Shown here: one piece after another, positions 31,578 to 39,897 of the stretch
How positions within the stretch are numbered: the first letter of the stretch is position 1
Layout of the letters: the number at the start of each line of letters is the position of its first letter
Source: Heracleum sosnowskyi
Lineage: Eukaryota; Streptophyta; Magnoliopsida; Apiales; Apiaceae
DNA: 64,000 bases
Assembly: GCA_030848705.1 (NCBI GenBank)
Contig: CM061245.1
Span: 77,859,564 to 77,923,563 of the forward strand
Direction of reading: 5' to 3'
Notes under the pieces: generated by a model
Told to the model about the DNA's origin: nothing
What the model saw: the letters and a program-made list of their open reading frames with translations, nothing else
The model's database searches: none
Program-made: the position numbers and the translations under genes

Positions 31578-32632
31578 TGTTGGGATTTATGGGTGATAGC
31601 ATAGAAACAACTTAACTTTGATTGTACTTAATTTTTTAAATTAAGTAGAACATACTGTCATAGCCAAAGTATATTCTTGTAATCAGTATGTAATGTTATT
31701 CTAGTTGTATTATTTGAAAGAAGTTCACTTGTGTGTTCAAGCCTCAAAGAATGCTTTTTGGATGACAACATGAATAAAGGTTACTGTCCTAAAGCTGTGA
31801 CAGTAAGATTACAAGAAGACAGAATGTTGCAAGTCACGACAGCATATTCACTCTGACAGCAACATTGGCGGAAGACTACGCGACAGCAACTATTGCCCTC
31901 GACAGCAAGTTTGGGATCCTCGACAGCACTCTATGCGGGGAACTCATACTGTCACCAAAAGATCATTCCTGTGACAGCAAGCTTTGCGGCAAAAGTAACT
32001 GTCTCAATAAAGATCCCTATGCTAGGTATCTTTCTCAGTCAAATCCCGTGACAGTTTAAATGTTCAAGAAACAGGCGTGATGCAGCATCCCTAAGCTGCA
32101 CCAAGTCTGCAAGACTACGACAGAAGCTTCAAGGCACTACAAATCAAAAGCGAATCAATTCAAGAGCAAGGTCAAGTCTTTATCTGCTGAATTGGTTTAG
32201 CTGGAAATAGAATGAATCTAGGTTGCTTTCTTTGTAATGTATATCTGACATGTTAGCAATTTAGGAAAGTCACATGGGTAAGACAATCTGTAAGAAGCTG
32301 CCACTTGATAGTGACAGCAGCTTTACAAACCCGTGACTGATAGTGATAGGGTTAGTCATATACCTTCTATCAACTCATTCTAGAAAAGTAACGAACAGAA
32401 GAAAGTGTCTGAGAAGAAAACCCGCAGCTCGAGATCTTTTTCTTGAGGTTGTAGCAACACTTTGCAAAATAAATAAAACATTTATTTTGTGAATCTTGTT
32501 CTTACTAAATACTGTTCGTGATTGCATATATTGCTGATAACGTTTAATCTTGATTTTAGTTGTTGAAATTTAGATTGAATTTTATCAGTATTGCATTCAT
32601 CCCCCCCCTTCTGCAATACACAAGGACTAACA
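31578..32632 (+). repeat. Element B 5' LTR (1055 bp)
   Basis: It runs from TGTTGGGATTTATGGG to GGACTAACA. About fourteen CTGTCA/TGACAG/CGACAG words are scattered between 31650 and 32330. A 64-codon open stretch at 31865-32059 exists only because GACAGCAAG-type words read as Asp-Ser-Lys; I do not count it as a gene. The U5 hairpin has arms GTATTGCA at 32588-32595 and TGCAATAC at 32612-32619 around eight C. Confidence 0.95.
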
Positions 32633-32634
32633 AC

Positions 32635-32646
32635 TGGTATCAGAGC
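32635..32646 (+). other. Element B primer-binding site
   Basis: TGGTATCAGAGC, complementary to the 3' end of initiator tRNA-Met, lies two bases after the LTR. Confidence 0.95.
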
Positions 32647-32683
32647 TTTCAGATTAACATACATATCTGAGATCCCGGAGAAA

Positions 32684-35302
32684 ATGCGGAAATCAAACAG
32701 TATCAAGATCCCAGCTTTTGATAAAGAGAACTACAGCATTTGGAAAAGAAAAATCTTGTTGTTTATCAAAGCTGCAAATCCATTATACCCAGGTATACTC
32801 GAGAATGGTCCTTTCATTCCAAGAAAGGAAATTGAAGCCACAACAGTGAATGGTGAGATTATTCCTGCACATTGGGTTCCCAAAGATCCCTCAGAAATCT
32901 TGGAACCTGAAAAGGAGAAAATGGTGCTAGATGATCATTTGCAACTTATCTTGCTCGATTCTCTCACGCTGGATAAAGCCATGTGTGGAAGTGTAATAAG
33001 CTGCACATCAGCCAAGGAGATGTGGATCAGGTTAGCCTTACTCTGTGAAGGAAGTGAAGAGGTTAAGGGCAACCAAAGGCAAATTCTAATATCTCAATAT
33101 GAGGCATTCATGGCCAAGCCTGGTGAAGACTTAACCTCCATGTTCGAAAGGTTCAGTAAGCTCTTAACTGAATTACAGATACATGGCAAGTACTATGACA
33201 GAAAAGAATTAAACGTCAAGTTCCTGCTCACACTGCCTGATCACCTTGAACACAAGACAACAGCCATACGAGAAGGAAGAGATCTCAACACTATAACCTT
33301 TGAGACACTTTATGGTATTCTGAAATCCTATGAACTCGAACTCTTTCAAAAGAGAGCCATACAAAGTGGAACAAGGAACAAGATGGCTAATATGTCAAGT
33401 GCCCTAGTAGCACATGTGCCAAGGATCACACAGCCAAGTGAAGTACCACAGATCACACAATCAACCCCAACACAGACCTTGAAGATAGAAGAGGTGGTTG
33501 AAGATGATGAGAAAGTGGTACTACAGATTAAAGATGTGGAAGATGAAGACTTCTACACAATGGAGGAACTGGAAAGCATGGACAACCCTACTATGGCTTA
33601 CATGGCCAAGAAGTTCAAGAACTTTAGGTTCAAGAAGGATAGGTCATACAAGCCTCAAGGCCAAGCATCCAAGTTCAGCAAAGGAAGCTCATCAAAGGCT
33701 GCTGTGGGAAGTTCAACCAAAGGAGGATACAAAACTGGATTTGTGGATAGATCAAAGTTCAAATGTTACAACTGTGGAGAACCTGGTCATTTTGCTACTG
33801 AATGCAAAAGACCCAAACAGGTTCAAAGATATGAGAAAGGAACTGGTGGATACTCTAAGAAAAATCAAGGTAGAGCCTATGTGGCTGAAGGAAAGTGTTG
33901 GGATGATTCTGATGATGAAGAAGAGGAAGAATATGTTAACCTAGCTCTCATGGCTAGCACTGATGAGGTAGCATCAACTCCTTCAAGTCAGGTACCTTCA
34001 CTTGTCTTACTTGATATGTCTACTGATGAGTATAAGAAAACCATTAAAGACTTAAGTGCTGAAATGTTCAATGTCTATACTAGCTTATCTGCTGCTAATG
34101 AGGAAATCTCTAGACTAAGTAAGCTAAATGAAACACTTCAGTCTGAAAATGATTCTCTTTTTCTCAAAACCAGTTCTCTAGGCTCTTTAGCTCAAGAGAA
34201 TGCCAAACTTAAAAATGAATTAAAATGTGCTAAGGAGGTTGAGGAATTCCTGAGGAATGAGATTGCTGAAAATGAATTTAAGATTAAGGCCTATAGAAAC
34301 TCATCAAAGATACTTCAGGATTACAATGATAAGCATACAGAAAATCAGTCTGTTGGTATAGGTTTTTCTTATGGTAGAAGACCTGGAAAGGAAACTGTGA
34401 TTCAAGATTGTCCTGGAATAGCTGCTGTCAAACCCACCATTCTCAAGAAAGTTAAAACTCCCATTTTCAAAGCTGCTGAAATTGAGTTTGATGAAGAAGC
34501 CATGCTCATCAAACAAGAAATTCTTGATGAGGATGAAGGTGTTGACAGCACATTCAAGGAAGGAAAGGATACTGTCACAATCCCCAAGACAGTAAACTTA
34601 CCAAGCAATCAGACAGTAAGTTCAAAGGATGTTGTCACGATTGGCAAGACAGAATCTTTCAAAGATACTGTCAAGAATGATTCCAAGACAGTAACTCTCA
34701 AACCTTCTGTCAAGACAGCAGGATTAAAAGATACTGTCAAGGATAGTTCGACAGCAACTTCTGAACATACTGTCAATCCAGTGACTCCCAAGTCTAGGAA
34801 CAGGAATGGTAAGGTAGGTGTCAACAAAGGAAATGGATACACTAATGTTGGAGGTGCTTCTAGGAAACTATGCAATAACTGTGGATCTACACATCACTTA
34901 ACACATGTTTGTAAGAAACCAATTGAGGATAAGATCAATGCAACTGAACTCAATGGTAACTTACACAGAACCCCCCTTATGCATAGAACTATGAGTGTCT
35001 GTAATAACATTGATTGTATGCCATGCAAAATCACTGCCATGAGTACATGCTTTAACTTACCTGTTCTCTCTACTGAAAAATGCTCATACCTAAACACTGT
35101 TGAGACTTCTGAGCCTGCTGGCAACAGCAAAAAGGCTTCATCCACTAAGAAAAGGACCAAGTCCAATTCTAAACCTAAGTGGGTGAAAAGAGAAGTCAAA
35201 CAGGAAGTCTTTGATAATGCTTGTGATGTTGTGACTGGAAGAAACTCAGGGAACACTGAAACTGCAGGACCCAACAAAGATTGGGTACCATATGCAACTT
35301 AG
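32684..35302 (+). CDS. gag: Element B gag (872 aa), intact
   Basis: This is the capsid/nucleocapsid protein that packages the element RNA in cytoplasmic particles. The ATG at 32684 was chosen because MRKSNSIKIPAFDKENYSIW aligns with the gag starts of A, C, D and E; the open frame extends upstream into the LTR but the earlier in-frame start lies before the PBS. The N-terminal 250 residues form the copia gag domain. Zinc knuckle CYNCGEPGHFATEC begins at residue 361 and a second, CNNCGSTHHLTHVC, at about residue 730. A further Cys-rich DCMPC segment follows. Between them lie a coiled-coil-like stretch and a Thr/Val/Lys-rich segment (34540-34790) in which the CTGTCA family word is repeated about twelve times on both strands. 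The C-terminus VPYAT is followed by TAG. Two widely spaced knuckles and large size are Sirevirus traits. Confidence 0.95.
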   Translation: MRKSNSIKIPAFDKENYSIWKRKILLFIKAANPLYPGILENGPFIPRKEIEATTVNGEIIPAHWVPKDPSEILEPEKEKMVLDDHLQLILLDSLTLDKAMCGSVISCTSAKEMWIRLALLCEGSEEVKGNQRQILISQYEAFMAKPGEDLTSMFERFSKLLTELQIHGKYYDRKELNVKFLLTLPDHLEHKTTAIREGRDLNTITFETLYGILKSYELELFQKRAIQSGTRNKMANMSSALVAHVPRITQPSEVPQITQSTPTQTLKIEEVVEDDEKVVLQIKDVEDEDFYTMEELESMDNPTMAYMAKKFKNFRFKKDRSYKPQGQASKFSKGSSSKAAVGSSTKGGYKTGFVDRSKFKCYNCGEPGHFATECKRPKQVQRYEKGTGGYSKKNQGRAYVAEGKCWDDSDDEEEEEYVNLALMASTDEVASTPSSQVPSLVLLDMSTDEYKKTIKDLSAEMFNVYTSLSAANEEISRLSKLNETLQSENDSLFLKTSSLGSLAQENAKLKNELKCAKEVEEFLRNEIAENEFKIKAYRNSSKILQDYNDKHTENQSVGIGFSYGRRPGKETVIQDCPGIAAVKPTILKKVKTPIFKAAEIEFDEEAMLIKQEILDEDEGVDSTFKEGKDTVTIPKTVNLPSNQTVSSKDVVTIGKTESFKDTVKNDSKTVTLKPSVKTAGLKDTVKDSSTATSEHTVNPVTPKSRNRNGKVGVNKGNGYTNVGGASRKLCNNCGSTHHLTHVCKKPIEDKINATELNGNLHRTPLMHRTMSVCNNIDCMPCKITAMSTCFNLPVLSTEKCSYLNTVETSEPAGNSKKASSTKKRTKSNSKPKWVKREVKQEVFDNACDVVTGRNSGNTETAGPNKDWVPYAT
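34540..34790. repeat. CTGTCA/GACAG word cluster inside element B gag
   Basis: About twelve copies of CTGTCA or its complement occur in 250 bp, for example GATACTGTCAC, AAGACAGTAAG, GTTGTCACG, GATACTGTCAAG. They fall in different reading-frame phases (Asp-Thr-Val, Lys-Thr-Val, Ser-Thr-Ala), so the DNA word, not one peptide, is conserved. The same word fills the LTR, the spacer at 39415-39720 and two parts of the large ORF. Confidence 0.8.
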
Positions 35303-35321
35303 AAACATTCTGTTTTGCAGG
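35303..35321 (+). promoter_or_regulatory. Conserved splice-acceptor-like site between gag and pol of element B
   Basis: Directly after the gag TAG comes a pyrimidine-rich stretch ending TTTTGCAG|GG. Equivalent sites follow the gag stops of C (AG at 29340-29339), D (13332-13333), A (598-597) and E (47196-47195), at 17-21 nt from the stop. This resembles a plant 3' splice site. Whether it is used cannot be seen from DNA. Confidence 0.4.
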
Positions 35322-38300
35322 GTAAGAAGAAAAATCAGGTCATGTGGATAATTGACAGTGGTTGCTCAAGACACATGACAGGTGATAAAGCCCTGCTATC
35401 ACATTATGTAGAGAAAGCTGGCCCAATCATAACCTTTGGAGACAACAGCAAGGGTTACACAGTGGGATATGGCTGTCTGGAAATTGGAAATGTTGTCATT
35501 GAAGATATTGCTCTTGTGGATGGATTGAAGCACAACCTACTCAGTGTCAGCCAATTCAGTGACAGAGGATTTAAGGTTGACTTTGACATGATGGTTTGCA
35601 ACATCTATCACAAGAAGGATGGAAGCCTCTCTCTAAAAGGGGTCAGAAAAGGAAGCTTGTTTGTTGCTGATCTAAGCTCAACAAAGAAGGATAAAGTTTA
35701 CTGTTTTTACAGTAAAGCTACTGTTGGTGACAGTATGCTTTGGCACAGGAAGCTCTCACATCTCAACTTCAAGACAATGAATATTCTGATGAAGAAGGAG
35801 TTAGTGAGAGGTTTGCCCCAACAGGAATTCTGTCAAGAAGGACTGTGTGAAGATTGTCAAATGGGCAAACTGAGAAGAGCTGTGCACAAGTCCAAACAAG
35901 TAAACACCAACACAGAAGCACTCAAGTTAATTCACATGGACCTCTTTGGACCAGTCAATGTACCATCTATGGCCAGAAAGAGGTATGCCTTGGTAATGGT
36001 GGATGATTACTCAAGGTACACTTGGGTGAAATTTCTTGAATCCAAAGATGAAGCTGCTCAAGTGATTATTGATCAAGTCAGAGTTCTTGATAGAACCCCA
36101 AACTCAAAAGTTCAAATCTTGAGGAGTGACAATGGTACAGAATTCAGAAATGCCACTCTTGGAAATTTCTGTAAAGATGAAGGAATTGTACAACAATTCT
36201 CTGCTGCAAGAACTCCACAGCAGAATGGAGTTGTAGAAAGAAAGAACAGGACTCTCATTGAAGCAGCTAGAACTATGTTGCATGATGCTAAGTTGCCAAC
36301 ATATTTCTGGGCTGAAGCTATCAACACAGCCTGTTATACTCAGAACAGAACCATGATCAACAAAACTCATGCAAGTACTCCTTACTGTCTGCTAACTGGA
36401 AAGAAACCTACTGTCAAATATTTTCATGTGTTTGGGAGCAAATGCTTTATGATGAAAGACAACCATGAGAAGAAAGGAAAATTTGACACCAAGGCTTTTG
36501 AAGGATTATTCATGGGTTACAGCATAGAAAGGACTGCCTACAGAGTTTATGTCATGGAACACAGGATTATTGAAGAAAGTGTTAATGTCACATTTGATGA
36601 AACCAAGTTTCCAGGACTGCATGAAGAAGGAAAGATGCAGACATTCAGATTTGAGAATCAAGGATACCTGGAAGGTGAGGAGATTGTAGATGAAGAACCT
36701 AGCTTCACTCAAATTGTTGAAGTTGACAAAGATGCTGTCAACACCACTACTGTCATTCAAACTCCAGCTCAATCACACACCATAACATCTAACATTCAGA
36801 ACAGTGTTGACTCTGGAGACAATGAAGAACATGGTGGAGACAATGAAATTGATGAGCATTCAACTCAACAAGCTGAAGCAAATGTTCCTGTTCAATCAAG
36901 TAGCTTGCCCAGAATCACCAGGTGGACCAAGGACCACTCAAATGACCTAATAATTGGTGATCCCAATTCTGGTGTGAGGACAAGGAACAAAGTCTCTGCT
37001 GACAGCATGTTCTCATGCTTCCTGTCACAAATGGAACCCAAGACAATTGATGAAGCATTGTTGGATTCTGACTGGGTGATAGCCATGCAAGAAGAGCTAA
37101 ATCAGTTTGAAAGAAACAATGTATGGAGATTGGTTCCAAGACCTAAGGGAAAGTCAGTTATTGAGACCAAGTGGGTTTTCAGAAACAAACTTGATGAAAA
37201 TGGATTGGTGACAAGGAACAAAGCAAGGCTAGTGGCTAAAGGTTACTGTCAACAGGAGGGAATAGATTATGATGAGACATTTGCTCCTGTTGCCAGACTT
37301 GAAGCTATAAGAATCTTTCTAGCTTATGCTGCACACTGCAACTTCAAAGTATTTCAGATGGATGTCAAAAGTGCCTTTCTAAATGGAGAGCTGGAAGAAG
37401 AAGTGTATGTGGAACAGCCACCAGGGTTTGAGGATGCTGACATGCATAACTTTGTGTACAAACTCTTCAAAGCTTTGTATGGACTAAAGCAAGCACCCAG
37501 GGCATGGTATGACACACTTTCCACCTTTCTTCTGGAAAACCAGTTTACCAGAGGAGTTGTGGACAAGACACTTTTCTACAAGCATCATGGCAAGGACATC
37601 ATTCTGGTACAAATCTATGTGGATGATATCATTTTTGGTTCTACAAATGAGAAGCTGTGTGAGAAGTTTTCCCATCTCATGAGTAACAAATATGAGATGA
37701 GCATGATGGGAGAATTGTCATTCTTTCTAGGGTTACAAATTCTTCAACAAACTGATGGAATCTTCATAAGTCAAGCTAAGTATATCAAGGAACTTCTCAA
37801 AAAGTTCAACTTGGAAGATTCATCTCCTGCAAGGACACCAATGTCCACAGCAACTAGTCTGGATCTTGATCCTAAAGGAAAGAAAGTTGACTCAAGCACT
37901 TATAGAGGCATGGTAGGATCCCTCCTATACCTAACAGCTAGCAGACCTGACATCATGTTTGCTACATGTCTTTGTGCAAGGTTTCAAAGTGATCCAAAGG
38001 AGTCACACTTGGTAGCCATCAAGAGAATCTTTAGATACTTAAAAGGCACTCCTAACCTAGGTCTTTGGTATCCTAAGAATACTGGATTTGATCTAATTGG
38101 TTACTCAGACTCAGACTATGCTGGATGCAAGATTGACAGAAAAAGTACTACTGGTAGCTGTCAATTTCTTGGTGGAAGATTGGTATCATGGTTTAGCAAG
38201 AAGCAGCATTCAGTCTCTACCTCAACTGCAGAAGCTGAGTACATTGCTGCAGGCAGTTGCTGTGCACAAATTCTATGGATGAAAAGTCAACTTCTAGATT

Positions 38301-38563
38301 ATGGTCTAGTGTTAAGAGATATTCCTATTTACTGTGACAACACTAGTGCCATAGCCATCTCAGACAATCCAGTTCAACACTCTAGGACAAAGCACATTGA
38401 TATAAGACATCACTTTATCAGAGAGCATGTTGAACAAGGAACTGTGAAGCTGATTTATGTCCCAACTGACAAGCAACTTGCTGACATCTTCACTAAGCCA
38501 TTGGATGAAGCAACCTTCAACAGGTTGGTAAGTGAATTGGGAATGCTGAATCTGGTATGTTAA
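35303..38563 (+). CDS. pol: Element B pol polyprotein (about 1082 aa), intact
   Basis: The gene is in frame with gag after the TAG at 35300-35302, so it has no initiator of its own (first residues QGKKKN come after a GCAG|GG acceptor-like site at 35319-35321). Domains are protease (DSG at residue 14), zinc-binding H-H-C-C (HRKLSHLN ... CEDCQMGK, about 143-190), integrase D,D,E (DLFGP about 208; RSDNGTEF about 271; QQNGVVERKNRT about 307), RT (YVDDIIFGS about 768) and RNase H (YCDNTSAIA about 1005, DIRHHFIREH). No stop or shift. It converts element RNA to DNA and inserts it, giving the 5-bp duplications seen here. One residue deserves note: KSVIETKWVF has Glu where relatives have Gly before TKW, a conservative-site change of unknown effect. 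Confidence 0.95.
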   Translation, partial: KHSVLQGKKKNQVMWIIDSGCSRHMTGDKALLSHYVEKAGPIITFGDNSKGYTVGYGCLEIGNVVIEDIALVDGLKHNLLSVSQFSDRGFKVDFDMMVCNIYHKKDGSLSLKGVRKGSLFVADLSSTKKDKVYCFYSKATVGDSMLWHRKLSHLNFKTMNILMKKELVRGLPQQEFCQEGLCEDCQMGKLRRAVHKSKQVNTNTEALKLIHMDLFGPVNVPSMARKRYALVMVDDYSRYTWVKFLESKDEAAQVIIDQVRVLDRTPNSKVQILRSDNGTEFRNATLGNFCKDEGIVQQFSAARTPQQNGVVERKNRTLIEAARTMLHDAKLPTYFWAEAINTACYTQNRTMINKTHASTPYCLLTGKKPTVKYFHVFGSKCFMMKDNHEKKGKFDTKAFEGLFMGYSIERTAYRVYVMEHRIIEESVNVTFDETKFPGLHEEGKMQTFRFENQGYLEGEEIVDEEPSFTQIVEVDKDAVNTTTVIQTPAQSHTITSNIQNSVDSGDNEEHGGDNEIDEHSTQQAEANVPVQSSSLPRITRWTKDHSNDLIIGDPNSGVRTRNKVSADSMFSCFLSQMEPKTIDEALLDSDWVIAMQEELNQFERNNVWRLVPRPKGKSVIETKWVFRNKLDENGLVTRNKARLVAKGYCQQEGIDYDETFAPVARLEAIRIFLAYAAHCNFKVFQMDVKSAFLNGELEEEVYVEQPPGFEDADMHNFVYKLFKALYGLKQAPRAWYDTLSTFLLENQFTRGVVDKTLFYKHHGKDIILVQIYVDDIIFGSTNEKLCEKFSHLMSNKYEMSMMGELSFFLGLQILQQTDGIFISQAKYIKELLKKFNLEDSSPARTPMSTATSLDLDPKGKKVDSSTYRGMVGSLLYLTASRPDIMFATCLCARFQSDPKESHLVAIKRIFRYLKGTPNLGLWYPKNTGFDLIGYSDSDYAGCKIDRKSTTGSCQFLGGRLVSWFSKKQHSVSTSTAEAEYIAAGSCCAQILWMKSQLLDYGLVLRDIPIYCDNTSAIAISDNPVQHSRTKHIDIRHHFIREHVEQGTVKLIYVPTDKQLADIFTKPLDEATFNRLVSELGMLNLVC

Positions 38564-38970
38564 TTTACTAAGGTTTCTAAATTTTCAATTTTTTTTATGA
38601 AGCTCATGACAGCAATTTCAAACCTGCTGTCAAGAGAAGTTACTGTCTACTTGGTTTATGTCTGTTATGTGACAGCATGTGTTGATTTGACTACTCATGT
38701 CAGTATTTTTGTGCCAGTCTCATATTTTTAAACCGTGTATGACTTTAATGTGGTTATCTGTTAAGTTTGAGAGTTAAAAATCTGTTCCATTGGACTTTCA
38801 CACTCTTTTGCATTAATCTGTAGGATTAAAGGAGGACACGACCATTAATTACTTTTGTGGTAGTTGTATGGGTACTCTAACTGTTGACCATTAGACTTTA
38901 ATCCTTAGACGGTTTTGCCTATAAATTAACCTTAGGTTTCACCAGTCTGCTCTCAGTTTTAAAGTAAATA
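38564..38970 (+). promoter_or_regulatory. Element B pol-small gene spacer with a private TATA box
   Basis: Non-coding. CTGTCA/GACAG words occur at 38605-38680. CCTATAAATT at 38919-38928 is a TATA box 43-52 bp before the ATG at 38971, spacing typical of a plant core promoter. Confidence 0.55.
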
Positions 38971-39231
38971 ATGGAAAACAAAGTAGGAATTGAAGTTGGT
39001 CTAAAGAAGTGTGATAGTGAACCCGACAATGAAGAGATCGACGAGCTCTTTGAAATGTTGTTGGACGCCATGGATGAGATTGATGAGGAAAAGGAGGCCA
39101 AGGCTAAGGAAGAAGAAGCCAAGGCTGTGGAAGAAGAGAAGGAGCTTCAGGCCCTTCTTGAAAAAGAAGGCCGCTCTGAAGAAGATATTAAGGAAGAAGT
39201 CTTAGAACTAGTTAATAAAATCATAGAATAA
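38971..39231 (+). CDS. Element B small acidic coiled-coil protein (86 aa)
   Basis: The ATG at 38971 is placed by a TATA box about 45 bp upstream and the stop at 39229-39231. The protein is dominated by Glu, Lys and Ala: EEIDELFEMLLDAMDEIDEE, then repeated EEEAKA/KEEEA segments predicted to form one long charged helix or coiled coil, and a C-terminal EEDIKEEVLELVNKIIE amphipathic helix. No targeting signal or membrane segment is seen. AATAATAATAAAAG at 39267-39280 could serve for polyadenylation. It sits between pol and the large ORF in the same orientation; D has a broken counterpart and C an antisense one. I know no family and propose no function beyond a possible partner of the large ORF product. 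Confidence 0.6.
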   Translation: MENKVGIEVGLKKCDSEPDNEEIDELFEMLLDAMDEIDEEKEAKAKEEEAKAVEEEKELQALLEKEGRSEEDIKEEVLELVNKIIE

Positions 39232-39897
39232 TGTACTCAATGTTCAATTTTAATGATTTTATTAATAATAATAAAAGTTCCTGTTTATGTGGTTACTGAG
39301 TTTATGATTTGTCTGTGTTAATTGCTTAATATCTGTGTTCAAAAGATTACATTGCTAAATCCATAATTTGTCAATATTAAGTTCAGTGTATGAATCAAGC
39401 ATTCTAATAAGTTCATGACAGAACCATTTCCTAATCGAAGTTACTGTCGTTAAGAAGGATACTGTCATGTGTTACTTGACAGCAACCTTCTTGACAGCAG
39501 GAAAAGACCTTCTGTCAAGACTTGTAAAGGATATTGTCATTCATATGCTTAACGGTGACAGCAAGTTTTTGCGCAATAGTTGCTGTCGCGCAAAACCTAC
39601 TGTCACCACCTCCTCTTACTGACAGATTGTTTCTAGCGCACAGGTTACTGTCAACAATAGTGGACCGTTGTAATTGGACATTCACCCCACGATTGACAGT
39701 GAATAACGGGCAGTAACTCACGTGTTAAGAGAGTGGATTAAGACACGTCCTTTAACTCCACTTTTTGAGCAAACGTTTGAGAAACCCATATTTATTCTCC
39801 AGTTACTCAGACATATCACTCTCACAAAACTCAAGGCAAAATACTTTTCTTCAAGCAAAAAGCTACTTTCTCACTTTCTTCTTCTCTTGAAATCTCC
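39232..39897 (+). promoter_or_regulatory. Element B spacer before the large ORF, dense in CTGTCA words
   Basis: Non-coding. Between 39415 and 39720 there are about fourteen CTGTCA/GACAG words on both strands, several paired as short inverted repeats. From 39750 to 39897 the sequence is C/T-rich (TCTCACTTTCTTCTTCTC just before the ATG), like a plant 5' leader, with a weak CATATTTATT TATA-like box near 39787. It may therefore hold a promoter for the large ORF. Confidence 0.5.

Noticed and set aside
31865..32059. 64-codon ORF inside both B LTRs (also 45338-45532)
   Set aside because: It is identical in both LTRs by descent and its Asp-Ser-Lys/Leu-Cys repeats are just the GACAGCAAG-type word read in frame. 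No promoter or family support.
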